A stretch of DNA of 64,000 bases, taken from positions 868,001-932,000 of the forward strand of contig NZ_JAWCUD010000001.1 in NCBI RefSeq assembly GCF_032461945.1, written 5' to 3'. Below are positions 53,585 through 62,213 of the stretch, piece by piece. The stretch comes from Paenibacillus_E violae. Lineage in GTDB: Bacteria; Bacillota; Bacilli; Paenibacillales; NBRC-103111. Position 1 is the first letter of the stretch; every line of letters begins with the position of its first letter. The notes beneath the pieces were generated by a model. That model saw nothing but the letters and a program-made list of their open reading frames with translations. It did no database searches and was not told the origin of the DNA. The position numbers were made by a program, and so were the translations under genes.

Positions 53585-53653
53585 ATGATTGGGCTGAAGG
53601 CTGTGATCGATCGGCATGAGCATGACACGTCAAAATTCAAAAATGAGCAATAA
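53585..53653 (+). CDS. 22-residue upstream peptide, likely translation coupler
   Basis: ATG 53585 lies seven bases after AAAGGAG, the only good ribosome site here. The frame encodes MIGLKAVIDRHEHDTSKF and four more residues and stops at 53653, eleven bases into the zinc-ribbon gene whose own ATG (53643) has no ribosome site. The layout fits a leader peptide that hands ribosomes to the next gene. Confidence 0.45.
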   Translation: MIGLKAVIDRHEHDTSKFKNEQ

Positions 53654-53855
53654 ATTTAAAGTTCGAGCGTACTGTAGTTCACGGCAATGTGATTACGTAC
53701 ATCCGGATGATGTCGTACAAGCCATTAATGGTGAAACCTCTTATGCGTTGGCACAGATGTATAACGAGTTGCCATCCAAGCCTGGCTGCCCCAAATGTGG
53801 AGAAGCGATGGCATTCTACTCATATTCGGTTATCGAACAACCGTGGCTGCCTTGA
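53643..53855 (+). CDS. Small zinc-ribbon-like protein
   Basis: 70 residues from ATG 53643; an in-frame ATG at 53616 is an alternative, also without a ribosome site. Four cysteines in YCSSRQCDYVHPDDV and GCPKCGEAM suggest a zinc ribbon. The rest (TSYALAQMYNELPSKP, AFYSYSVIEQPW) is aromatic and short. Not recognised. Translation probably depends on the upstream peptide. Confidence 0.6.
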   Translation: MSNKFKVRAYCSSRQCDYVHPDDVVQAINGETSYALAQMYNELPSKPGCPKCGEAMAFYSYSVIEQPWLP

Positions 53856-53928
53856 AAGGCTTGACAACGTTAGCTTTCCTGATAAATAGTAAGAGAACAA
53901 AGGAATCAGGAGAGGAACATTAGAGAAT

Positions 53929-54810
53929 ATGTTAACAGAAGCTATACCTCAAGAAATCCGTGAGCACTTGGAACAAAAGAGAGCACAGACGAAAGCGACC
54001 GCAGAGGATGCGAAATTAATCGGGGCAGCTGCCTTTGAGGCGCCTCGGGAAGACATTTTGATCGATAGTGTTATTGCGCTTTTTTTGGGTAAAAATGTAC
54101 TGCTCAAAGGCCCGACAGGTTCAGGAAAAACGAAGCTTGCAGAACATGTTTCGGCGATTTTTAATCAACCGATGCATGCCGTGAATTGTTCAACGGATTT
54201 GGATGCCGAAGCTTTACTGGGGTTTAAAACGTTGTCCCATGACGAGCAGGGCCGTTCACAGATTGTTTTTATCCCTGGACCGATCATGAAAGCAATGACG
54301 AAGGGACATTTTCTATACATAGACGAAATTAATATGGCGAAACCGGAGACCTTGTCACTCATCAATGGTGTTCTGGATTATCGGAGATCGATTACGAATC
54401 CATTCACCGGCGAAGTTATCACCGCTCACCCTGATTTCAGAGTGGTTGCTGCCATTAATGAAGGCTATATGGGAACCGTGCCATTGAACGAAGCATTGAA
54501 AAACAGGTTTGTGACCGTGGATATTCCCTATTTGCAAGGGGAAGCGTTGTACAAGCTTTTGAAAAGCAAGTCTGTTTTGCGTGACGACAAGCAATTGAGA
54601 ACTTATGTGCAGCTGTCGGCTGATTTATTAACCTTAATCGAGATGGGGCAGCTGCCTGATGAAGCAGGGTCGATCCGAGCATTGCTCGATGCTTGTGATC
54701 TTACGGCTTATATTCCGCCGATGCGAGCAGTGGCGAGAGCGATTGCTGATAAATTGGAGGATGAAAGGGAACGTGCTGCCGTGATCAATGCGGCTGAAAC
54801 GTTATTTTAA
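53929..54810 (+). CDS. MoxR-family AAA+ ATPase
   Basis: 293 residues. Walker A GPTGSGKTKLAEH near 61, Walker B FLYIDEINMAKPE near 130, sensor region VVAAINEGYMGTVPLNEALKNRF. MoxR-type ATPases act as chaperones that mature metal or other protein complexes together with a VWA-domain partner, which is encoded four bases downstream. No substrate genes are adjacent. Confidence 0.88.
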   Translation: MLTEAIPQEIREHLEQKRAQTKATAEDAKLIGAAAFEAPREDILIDSVIALFLGKNVLLKGPTGSGKTKLAEHVSAIFNQPMHAVNCSTDLDAEALLGFKTLSHDEQGRSQIVFIPGPIMKAMTKGHFLYIDEINMAKPETLSLINGVLDYRRSITNPFTGEVITAHPDFRVVAAINEGYMGTVPLNEALKNRFVTVDIPYLQGEALYKLLKSKSVLRDDKQLRTYVQLSADLLTLIEMGQLPDEAGSIRALLDACDLTAYIPPMRAVARAIADKLEDERERAAVINAAETLF

Positions 54811-54813
54811 GCT

Positions 54814-56730
54814 ATGTTTGTAGGAAAAATAAGTATGCTTGAGGATAAAATCGACGCTATGCTGCAAATGCAGTTGGTGGATTTAGCCCGCATGTTCACA
54901 AAACGCAAGGAGCTTGAGGTGGAAGCCGCATTTCATGCTGATTATGAAGAAAGTTCGGCCCGTATGACCGTCAGCCAGTTCTGGTGGGATTATCCGCCAC
55001 TGGATAAAGCTGCGGGGATGAAAAGCGACGTCTACCTCCGAGGCATAGGTACAGCGTGGTTTACCAGCGCAGAGGCTGTAAAGTCCTACCTCATGGGTAG
55101 TCAGCAAACTCCCTTTCCCAAGCTGGCGAACTCGCTTTTTGCATTATGCGAAGATATGCGCTTGGAACGTATTTGCCGTGCGCGCAGACCGGGGACGACA
55201 CGTGTATTCGCGGTGCGGCACCGTATTTATGGAGCATATTTCGGCCATAAATTGCGTGCGCACTTGAGCAAAGGTGAATTGGCCGATGCCGTACTTTTAT
55301 TGATTTACGGTTGGTTTACCGGAGCGGAGTGGAGCGCTGCGGAAAGCGTGGGATTGAAGGCGCGGCTCACACCGTTATATCCGATTCTAGAAGGCATCGA
55401 GGAAGCCGAACATACGGCGCAAGTAGCTGCTGGCTGTGAGGACATGATGGACGCGTTAGCTTATTGGCTGGATAGAGATGCGAGTTCCAGCTATTTCTGG
55501 ATGCAGCCGGGGGGCGGCGTGGCGCAGCCGCTGCCCGCAGGGTATCAAGGCGAGCTGAAGCGCGCTAAGCGGCTCGCCAACGATGATGTGCTCCCCGAGC
55601 AGGAAGGGGAGAGTCAATTACCGGGCCAGGAGCGCTTGCCGACCTGGCACCGTGAAAGCAGCGACCGCAGCCCGGGGCTGCTGCGGTTCGAGCTGGAGCG
55701 CGGCTCACGCACGTCCGCGCTCGGTTCTGCGCCCCGCGAGGGCGACGCCGCCGATCAGGCGCTCGCCATCGCCCAGGGGCGCTCGCTGCGCGCCCAGCGC
55801 ACCGGCGCCGCCTCCGGCGAGCGGCGCGGGCAGGCTGCCGTGCCCGCTGCCGCGGGGCACGGAGAGGGCGAAGTCGCCGCGTTCGCGACGGCGACTTGGC
55901 TGGCGCCTGAGCGGCCAACTGCTGCGCAGGAGGCCGCCTTCAGGCGCCTGAGCGAGCGCGCAGCGCCGCTCGCGAAGCCCTTGCAGCGTGCGATTCGGCG
56001 CACGCTGGAGCAGAAGCGGATCGCCCCGCGCGGCGATCGGCTGTTCGGGCGGCTCGATAAGCGGCTGACGCGAGCCTTAACGCAGGAGATGCCGCGCCTC
56101 TTCTATAAGAAGCGCGCGCCGGTCCCGCAGCTCGACGCCGCATTCGCGCTGCTTGTCGACTGCTCTGCATCCATGTATGACAAAATGGACGAAACCAAAC
56201 TGGGACTCGTGTTATTTCACGAGACCCTCCAGTCCTTGCGAATCCCCCACGAAATCGTGGGATTCTGGGAGGACGCGGACCGCGTGACGGAGCACGAAGC
56301 GCCCAACCTGTTCCAGGTTGCCGTGGACTTCGGCTCTTCGCTGGCTCCGGGAAGCGGTGCGGCTCTCATGCAGCTGGAGCCGCAGCAGGACAATCGCGAC
56401 GGCTTCGCGATCCGCTGCATGACAGAGCGCTTGCTGCTGCGTTCTGAGCGGCAGCGCATCCTCTTGGTTTTCTCGGATGGAGAGCCGTCTGCAGCGAATT
56501 ATAACGAAGTAGGCATCCTGGATACCTACGAAGCTGTAATGAGAGCACGCAGGCTGGGGATTGAGGTCATCTCCATCTTTTTAGCGAGCGGCGGAACCGT
56601 CCATGAAACCGAACGTGCCGCCATGCGCAACATGTATGGGCGGAGCAGCATTGTTGTGCCTCGGGTGGAGGAATTAACCGAGCAGCTTGTACCGATTTTA
56701 CGCAAACTTTTGCTGAAATCTATCTTTTAA
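54814..56730 (+). CDS. VWA-domain partner of MoxR ATPase (NorD/CobT-like)
   Basis: 638 residues, four bases after the MoxR gene. The C-terminal VWA domain (about 440-630) has a MIDAS start DCSASMYDKM near 448 and later VFSDGEPSA. The N-terminal 220 residues include SQFWWDYPPLDKAAGMKSDVYLRGIGT, typical of the NorD/CobT-like group. The middle (about 225-430) is Arg/Ala/Glu-rich and probably flexible. Nucleotides 55500-56480 are strikingly GC-rich. Nitric oxide reductase genes, the classical NorD targets, are absent here. Confidence 0.8.
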   Translation: MFVGKISMLEDKIDAMLQMQLVDLARMFTKRKELEVEAAFHADYEESSARMTVSQFWWDYPPLDKAAGMKSDVYLRGIGTAWFTSAEAVKSYLMGSQQTPFPKLANSLFALCEDMRLERICRARRPGTTRVFAVRHRIYGAYFGHKLRAHLSKGELADAVLLLIYGWFTGAEWSAAESVGLKARLTPLYPILEGIEEAEHTAQVAAGCEDMMDALAYWLDRDASSSYFWMQPGGGVAQPLPAGYQGELKRAKRLANDDVLPEQEGESQLPGQERLPTWHRESSDRSPGLLRFELERGSRTSALGSAPREGDAADQALAIAQGRSLRAQRTGAASGERRGQAAVPAAAGHGEGEVAAFATATWLAPERPTAAQEAAFRRLSERAAPLAKPLQRAIRRTLEQKRIAPRGDRLFGRLDKRLTRALTQEMPRLFYKKRAPVPQLDAAFALLVDCSASMYDKMDETKLGLVLFHETLQSLRIPHEIVGFWEDADRVTEHEAPNLFQVAVDFGSSLAPGSGAALMQLEPQQDNRDGFAIRCMTERLLLRSERQRILLVFSDGEPSAANYNEVGILDTYEAVMRARRLGIEVISIFLASGGTVHETERAAMRNMYGRSSIVVPRVEELTEQLVPILRKLLLKSIF

Positions 56731-56753
56731 TGTCGAAATCCTATACAATAGAT

Positions 56754-56790
56754 CAGGGTATTTGCACAGGATAACTGGTTAAATACCCTG
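56754..56790 (+). terminator. Long-loop inverted repeat, weak terminator
   Basis: CAGGGTATTT (56754-56763) and AAATACCCTG (56781-56790) pair perfectly around a 17-base loop, followed by TTT. It may end the VWA transcript or act in the purT leader. Confidence 0.45.
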
Positions 56791-56881
56791 TTTATGCCAT
56801 TCTTGTTATGTTTACTTACATACATAGCCATTTGTTATAAGTTTACTTCCGTTGGGAAAACATTAAGGGGGAAATCATTTC

Positions 56882-58060
56882 ATGTACGGTGCACCATTAT
56901 CAAACAAAGCAAAGAAAATCATGCTGTTGGGATCAGGAGAGCTCGGGAAGGAAGTTGTCATCGAAGCACAGCGTCTAGGGATTGAGACCATTGCCGTGGA
57001 TCGTTACGCGCATGCTCCAGCTATGCAAGTGGCGCATCGCAGCCATGTGATCAATATGTTAGATGGGGAACAGCTTAGAGCATTGATCGAGCAAGAGCGG
57101 CCGGATCTCATCGTACCTGAAATTGAAGCCATTGCCACACCTGTTCTTGTTGAACTTGAGAAAGAAGGTTACCGAGTAATCCCAACAGCAACAGCCTCTC
57201 GATTAACGATGGACCGGGAAGGCATTCGCCGTCTTGCTTCCGAAACGTTAGAACTGAGAACTGCCAAGTATGCTTTTGCCAACAGCCTTGAAGAGCTGCA
57301 TGCTGCAGTGGCGGAAATCGGTACGCCTTGCGTCATTAAGCCGATCATGAGCTCCTCGGGTAAAGGTCAAAGTGTGTGCCGCACGCCTGAAAATGTGGAA
57401 CAATCGTGGAACATTGCCATGGAGGGTGGACGTGCTAAGAACGCTCGCGTCATTGTTGAAGAATTCATTCATTTTGAGTCTGAAATCACGCTGCTGACTG
57501 TTCGCTCTGTTTCCGGAACTACCTATTGTGAGCCAATCGGACACATCCAAAAAGACGGGGACTACATCGAATCCTGGCAGCCGCACGCCATGACGGAGCA
57601 GCAAATTCTAGATGCTCAGCATATGGCAAAAACGATTACTGACGCACTTGGCGGCTACGGCCTTTATGGCGTTGAGCTATTTTTGACCAAAGATGGCGTG
57701 TACTTCAGTGAGGTATCGCCTCGTCCGCATGACACGGGCATGGTTACTATGGCTACACAAGATTTGAGTGAATTTGCTCTGCACGCGAGAGCGATTCTAG
57801 GATTGCCGATTACGGGCATTCGCTTATTAACGCCAGGGGCAAGCTACACGCTCAAGGCAGATCGCGAGCAAGTGGAATATACAATCAGCGGGCTAGAAGA
57901 AGCGTTGTCCGTTCCGAATACGCAAGTTCGCGTCTTTGGCAAGCCGGAGACGAAAGTCGGCCGCCGCATGGCGGTTGCGCTCAGCAGCGGGGAATCCGTA
58001 GAGGAAGCGCGCAGTTTGGCGAAACAAGCCGCAGGCAAGCTTAAGTTGAACTACGAATAA
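56882..58060 (+). CDS. purT: Formate-dependent GAR transformylase PurT
   Basis: 392 residues, full length. KIMLLGSGELGKEVVIEAQRLG, VPEIEAIATPVLVELE, ATP-grasp blocks CVIKPIMSSSGKGQSV and FFSEVSPRPHDTGMVT, and the C-terminal SYTLKADRE match PurT. It makes formyl-GAR from GAR, formate and ATP in purine synthesis, sparing folate. ATG 56882 follows AAGGGGGA by eight bases. No purine riboswitch is seen in the 90 bases upstream. Confidence 0.93.
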   Translation: MYGAPLSNKAKKIMLLGSGELGKEVVIEAQRLGIETIAVDRYAHAPAMQVAHRSHVINMLDGEQLRALIEQERPDLIVPEIEAIATPVLVELEKEGYRVIPTATASRLTMDREGIRRLASETLELRTAKYAFANSLEELHAAVAEIGTPCVIKPIMSSSGKGQSVCRTPENVEQSWNIAMEGGRAKNARVIVEEFIHFESEITLLTVRSVSGTTYCEPIGHIQKDGDYIESWQPHAMTEQQILDAQHMAKTITDALGGYGLYGVELFLTKDGVYFSEVSPRPHDTGMVTMATQDLSEFALHARAILGLPITGIRLLTPGASYTLKADREQVEYTISGLEEALSVPNTQVRVFGKPETKVGRRMAVALSSGESVEEARSLAKQAAGKLKLNYE

Positions 58061-58096
58061 GAAATCATACATGATCAGCCATCAGGAGGAAACGAC

Positions 58097-58579
58097 ATGG
58101 AAGCTAAACCAGCAAGACTCTCCCGAACCGTGTTGACCGAAATTATTTTGCCTGCTGACACCAATTATCATAATACCGTGTTTGGCGGACGTGTGATGCA
58201 GTACATCGACAAAGTTGCAACAATCGCTTCTATGCGTCATTCGCGCAGGGGAGTTGTCACTGCTTCAAGCGATAGCTTGGACTTTTATGCGCCTGTTAAG
58301 CTTGGTGAGGCTATTCAATTAGAGGCGTTCGTCACCTGGACGCACCGAAGCTCCATGGAAGTATTCGTGAAAATTGAATCGGAAAACCTGTTGACCGGTG
58401 AAAAAAAGCGCACAGCCAATTCCTATTTAACTTTCGTCGCCCTAGATGAGTATGGCCAGCCTGTTGCGGTTCCGGGCATTATTCCTGAGACGGAAGAGGA
58501 GAAACGACTTTTCGAGACTGCTGAGATGCGATATGCCGCACGCAAGCTTCGGAAAGAAGAGCGAAATTTACAATTGTAG
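58097..58579 (+). CDS. Hotdog-fold acyl-CoA thioesterase (second copy)
   Basis: 160 residues after AGGAGG. TNYHNTVFGGRVMQYIDKVATIASMRHSRR is the active-site helix, with SLDFYAPVK and RSSMEVFVKI following, closely resembling the protein at 30210. The two are paralogues that differ mainly at the C-terminus. Separate terminator downstream. Confidence 0.87.
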   Translation: MEAKPARLSRTVLTEIILPADTNYHNTVFGGRVMQYIDKVATIASMRHSRRGVVTASSDSLDFYAPVKLGEAIQLEAFVTWTHRSSMEVFVKIESENLLTGEKKRTANSYLTFVALDEYGQPVAVPGIIPETEEEKRLFETAEMRYAARKLRKEERNLQL

Positions 58580-58600
58580 TCGACATCGACATCGGCATCG

Positions 58601-58630
58601 AGCAGATCCCTTATGGGGTCTGCTTTTTTT
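58601..58630 (+). terminator. Intrinsic terminator after thioesterase
   Basis: Ten-base stem (58601-58610 with 58615-58624, one G-U pair), TTAT loop, seven T. The bases just before it (58580-58600) repeat CGACAT/CGGCAT hexamers. Confidence 0.9.
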
Positions 58631-58751
58631 ATTGTAAATAACGGACCATAGTTCCGTTAAGCATCCAGCTTCTTCTAGTAAAGTGGAGATTTCGTGTAAA
58701 AAGGATTATTATGGAAAATATAAACATTTCTAGACGCGAAAGGAGCTCATA

Positions 58752-59030
58752 ATGAAAAAAAGGATAGTTCGATCTTTGATCTTTGCCATTATTTTAGTTA
58801 TTGTGTACTATTCCTTTCAAATGTTGATGGGCGTCTATACCACTTGGAAATACGTGCCGGACATTGTTGATTCGTATTCTGCTATTGATCCCTTCGGAAG
58901 TCATCAAGTTGCTTTCGGGGTTAAAGCTGCACCATTTGAAGTGGTGCTTGAAGTTATCATCATCATGGTTATTGGTGTTGTTACCTACTTCTCCGGAAGC
59001 TATGTAACAAAGAAAATAAGAAACCCTTGA
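58752..59030 (+). CDS. Small two-span membrane protein
   Basis: 92 residues, ATG 58752 after AAAGGAGC. Membrane spans near 7-27 and 63-83 with a 35-residue outside loop (TTWKYVPDIVDSYSAIDPFGS) and a basic tail KKIRNP. Not recognised; no close functional hint from neighbours. Confidence 0.65.
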   Translation: MKKRIVRSLIFAIILVIVYYSFQMLMGVYTTWKYVPDIVDSYSAIDPFGSHQVAFGVKAAPFEVVLEVIIIMVIGVVTYFSGSYVTKKIRNP

Positions 59031-59107
59031 AACCAGCCATCACCAATAGCGTATTAGAAATAAATCGGTTTTATTTTTAACTTAATCTATTCGGAGGTAA
59101 TCTCACA

Positions 59108-59902
59108 ATGAATGCACATGAAATTGATTATCGTATTTTAGGCAATGAAATGCAGTACGTAGAAATTGAACTGGACCCAGGTGAAAGCGTCGTAGCGGAA
59201 GCTGGCAGCATGATGATGATGGATCAGAACATCCAGATGGAGACGATCTTTGGGGATGGCAGCAGCGATAATAAAGGGTTCATGGGCAAGCTTCTGGGAG
59301 CGGGCAAACGTTTATTGACCGGCGAGAGCTTGTTTATGACTGTGTTCACGAACCAAAGCCGTGGAGGTAAAGAGCAAGTTAGTTTTGCAGCGCCTTATCC
59401 CGGTAAAATTATCCCGATGGACTTGTCGATGCTGGGGGGACGACTTATCTGTCAAAAAGATTCTTTCCTTTGCGCAGCGAAAGGCGTTTCCGTTGGCATT
59501 GCGTTTCAGCGTAAGTTGGGAGCTGGTTTCTTCGGAGGCGAAGGCTTTATTATGCAGAAAATTGAAGGCGATGGCTTGGCTTTTGTTCATGCCGGCGGTT
59601 CGATTTGCGAACGCGTACTTCGTCCTGGTGAAGTCATTCGCGTAGATACGGGGTGCTTGGTTGCCATGACGCAGGATGTGGATTATGACATCGAGATGGT
59701 GAAAGGTGTGAAAACGGCGCTATTTGGTGGTGAAGGCTTATTCTTCGCAACGCTTCGCGGTCCTGGGCGTGTATGGATTCAATCCTTGCCATTCAGCAGG
59801 CTGGCAGATCGTATGGCATCGGCATCAAGAGCAGGCAGCAGGAAAGAAGAGGGAAGTATCTTAGGCGGTTTAGGCAATTTATTGGATGGGGACGGAAGAT
59901 AA
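59108..59902 (+). CDS. TIGR00266/AIM24-family protein
   Basis: 264 residues after TCGGAGG. The beta-rich repeat pattern MQYVEIELDPGESVVAEAGSMMMMDQNI, FMTVFTNQSRGGKEQVSFAAPYPGKI, GDGLAFVHAGGSICERVL and GLFFATLRGPGRVWIQS is typical of the AIM24/TIGR00266 family. Structure known as a tryptophan RNA-binding attenuator-like fold; function unsettled. Confidence 0.88.
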   Translation: MNAHEIDYRILGNEMQYVEIELDPGESVVAEAGSMMMMDQNIQMETIFGDGSSDNKGFMGKLLGAGKRLLTGESLFMTVFTNQSRGGKEQVSFAAPYPGKIIPMDLSMLGGRLICQKDSFLCAAKGVSVGIAFQRKLGAGFFGGEGFIMQKIEGDGLAFVHAGGSICERVLRPGEVIRVDTGCLVAMTQDVDYDIEMVKGVKTALFGGEGLFFATLRGPGRVWIQSLPFSRLADRMASASRAGSRKEEGSILGGLGNLLDGDGR

Positions 59903-59923
59903 GTTTCATTCGTCCGCACAAAG

Positions 59924-59964
59924 AAAGCCCGGCAGCGAATATAACATTCGCTCCGGGCTTTTTT
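59924..59964. terminator. Bidirectional terminator between AIM24 gene and sulfate operon
   Basis: AAAGCCCGG and CCGGGCTTT (59924-59932, 59953-59961), with an inner CGAAT/ATTCG, and T-run to 59964. Confidence 0.9.
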
Positions 59965-59973
59965 GTGACCGTC

Positions 59974-61080
59974 TTACTTGGCTCCGCCTTCTGCGAGGAT
60001 TGTTTCCCAGATTGCGCCTTTACCGTACAATTCTTTATTGACTTTATCCCAACCGCCAAGATATTCGATGTTGAATACGCCGGCAGGTGTTGTGTAGTTT
60101 TTCTCGTATTGCTTCGCAACTTCCGGAAGTACGGAGCGGAAGCCTTTATCGGCAAATACTTTTTGAGCATCTGGGCTCCATAGGTATTCGAGGAATGCCT
60201 GAACCGCTTCACGGTTTCCATGTTTATCTACGTTTTTATCAATGAGTGCAACTGGGTTTTCAATCGTTGTTGTGTATTGCGGGATAACTTCCACATATTT
60301 TTTACCGGATTGAATGCGGGAAATGAGCTCATTTTCATAAGTGACGATGGCATCGCCTACGCCTTTGTCAAAAGTCGCAAGGGAATCGGCGCCGCTTTTA
60401 TCAAGCACTTTGATGTTTTTGTAGACTTTGGCCAAATAATCCTTAGCGAACGCAGGATCTATTTTGCCAGCCGCTTCAGAAGTTTTCAATCCAGCCCCAT
60501 AGATGGCGTTAATGTCCCATTTGGCTCCACCGGACGTGCTTGGATTCGGGATCAACACTTCCACGCCTGGTTTCGTTAAGTCAGTCCAGTCTTTGATGCC
60601 TTTTGGATTGCCTTCACGAACTCCGATTGCCGCGATAGAAGCTGTAATGTTGCCTTTATAAGGGTTGTTTTTCCAGTCATGCGTGATCAAGCCTTTTTCT
60701 ACGATTTTTTGGATGTCTCCTTCAAGGGAAAGAGGGGCGATATCCGCTTCAAAACCTTGGATAATGGCGGTAGCTTGCGAACCGGATGCCACATAGGATT
60801 CTTGGAATTCTACGGTTTGGCCGGTTTTCTTTTTCCACTCTTCTTTAAATTTCGGCAAAATGACGTCAAAAGAATCTTTAAGAATGGAATAAGCGCCAAT
60901 CGTGATCGTTACTTTTTCGGCTTTAGGTGCCGAGCTTGCCGCTGTTGTAGCTGCAGCTGTTGCCGCGGCCGATGGAGCGGGTGTGCTGGCCGATTTCGTA
61001 CCTGTACCGCATGCCGTAAGTGCGATACTTGCAGTGAATAATGCAGCAGTGATAAGACCTAGTGATTTGAATTTTTTCAT
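59974..61080 (-). CDS. Sulfate-binding lipoprotein of ABC importer
   Basis: 368 residues from ATG 61080 behind AGGGGAG. The lipobox LTACG places Cys24 on the outer membrane face of the cytoplasmic membrane. ITIGAYSILKDSFDVILPKF, ESYVASGSQATAIIQG and LEGDIQKIVEKGLI match the Sbp/CysP sulfate- or thiosulfate-binding group. It is last in the importer operon, although in many Firmicutes the binding protein is first. Sulfate versus thiosulfate cannot be told by eye. Confidence 0.9.
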   Translation of the reverse strand: MKKFKSLGLITAALFTASIALTACGTGTKSASTPAPSAAATAAATTAASSAPKAEKVTITIGAYSILKDSFDVILPKFKEEWKKKTGQTVEFQESYVASGSQATAIIQGFEADIAPLSLEGDIQKIVEKGLITHDWKNNPYKGNITASIAAIGVREGNPKGIKDWTDLTKPGVEVLIPNPSTSGGAKWDINAIYGAGLKTSEAAGKIDPAFAKDYLAKVYKNIKVLDKSGADSLATFDKGVGDAIVTYENELISRIQSGKKYVEVIPQYTTTIENPVALIDKNVDKHGNREAVQAFLEYLWSPDAQKVFADKGFRSVLPEVAKQYEKNYTTPAGVFNIEYLGGWDKVNKELYGKGAIWETILAEGGAK

Positions 61081-61114
61081 GATTTACAACTCCCCTTCAT
61101 GTGTAAGCTTATTT

Positions 61115-62200
61115 TTATATAAAAACAGGCAGCGGATCTTGTTTAGCCTGATTTTCAATGACGATATTTTCGGTTTTGGTGAAGACGGATATTTGATGGA
61201 TCAAAATATTCACTTCATCGCCTGGTTGATAAATTTTTTCTTTTACGGATTGATAAGCGAATAGCTTAATTGCGCCTGTATCGATTTCTAGATACCAGGA
61301 ATCCCCGCGGAAGTGGACATGCGTCACTTTCCCTTTCTCTCCAGCTGTTGCCAGATGACTCACGTCATGGGGGCGAACCTCAATAGCTTCCGGTCGAATC
61401 AACACATTTACATCCGGCAGCCATTTGCCGTCTTGTTGGACCTCATCTAAATAAGGGAATCCGACTAGAGGCGTATATTGTGAAATAACATTAGATTCAC
61501 CGATAAAAGAAGCTACAAATGAGGATGCCGGCTTCGTATAAATTTCCCAAGGACTGCCTTGCTGCTCGATTTTCCCTCCCTGAACAAGAATAATTTCATC
61601 AGCAACTTCAATGGCTTCATCTTGGTCATGAGTGACGAAGAGGGTCGTGACTTTAAATTCATCAATCAGGTTACGCAGCCAGAGGCGCAGTTCTTTACGA
61701 ATCTTGGCGTCGATGGCGGCAAAAGGTTCATCCAACAGCAGCAATTGAGGTTCCGGAGCCAATGCTCTAGCGAAAGCCACACGTTGACGTTGTCCACCGG
61801 AAAGCTGGTGCGGGTATTTGCGTTCATTTCCGGCAAGTCCCATTAAATTAAGCAGATAGGTCACTCGGTCATGAACGAATTCCTTCGGCTTTTTGAGAAC
61901 CTTGAGGCCGTAAGCGACATTGTCAAAAACGGTCATATGTTTAAAGAGAGCATAGCTTTGAAAAACGAAGCCAATTCCTCTTTCTTGAACAGGGAGATGT
62001 GTAGCAAGCTTCCCGTCGAAATAAATGTCGCCTGTCGTCGGGCTCTCGAGACCTGACAACATGCGCAGAATGGACGTTTTACCGCCGCCGCTGGGACCGA
62101 TTAAACCAACGAGATGCCCTTTCGTTATGCTGAAATTAACATCTTTAATGGCATGAAAGGCTCCGAAATTTTTATTTAAGTTTTTAACTTCGATATGCAT
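61115..62200 (-). CDS. cysA: Sulfate/thiosulfate ABC importer ATPase CysA
   Basis: 361 residues from ATG 62200 behind AAGGAGG. Walker A GPSGGGKTSILR, signature LSGGQRQRVAFAR, Walker B LLLLDEPFAAID and H-loop VTHDQDEA are intact. A TOBE-like end (VLIRPEAIEVRPHDV) is where CysA proteins are tuned by substrate or regulators. It powers CysT/CysW encoded upstream. Confidence 0.92.
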   Translation of the reverse strand: MHIEVKNLNKNFGAFHAIKDVNFSITKGHLVGLIGPSGGGKTSILRMLSGLESPTTGDIYFDGKLATHLPVQERGIGFVFQSYALFKHMTVFDNVAYGLKVLKKPKEFVHDRVTYLLNLMGLAGNERKYPHQLSGGQRQRVAFARALAPEPQLLLLDEPFAAIDAKIRKELRLWLRNLIDEFKVTTLFVTHDQDEAIEVADEIILVQGGKIEQQGSPWEIYTKPASSFVASFIGESNVISQYTPLVGFPYLDEVQQDGKWLPDVNVLIRPEAIEVRPHDVSHLATAGEKGKVTHVHFRGDSWYLEIDTGAIKLFAYQSVKEKIYQPGDEVNILIHQISVFTKTENIVIENQAKQDPLPVFI

Positions 62201-62213
62201 ACAGGGTTCCTCC

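Noticed and set aside
55565..55951. Long open frames on both strands in the VWA gene
   Set aside because: GC-rich composition removes stop codons; products are Arg/Ala/Pro-rich and unlike any protein.
56794..56985. 63-codon frame before purT
   Set aside because: It overlaps the purT start in another frame and has no ribosome site.
58580..58600. Hexamer repeat as a functional element
   Set aside because: Only about three degenerate copies next to a terminator, probably chance.
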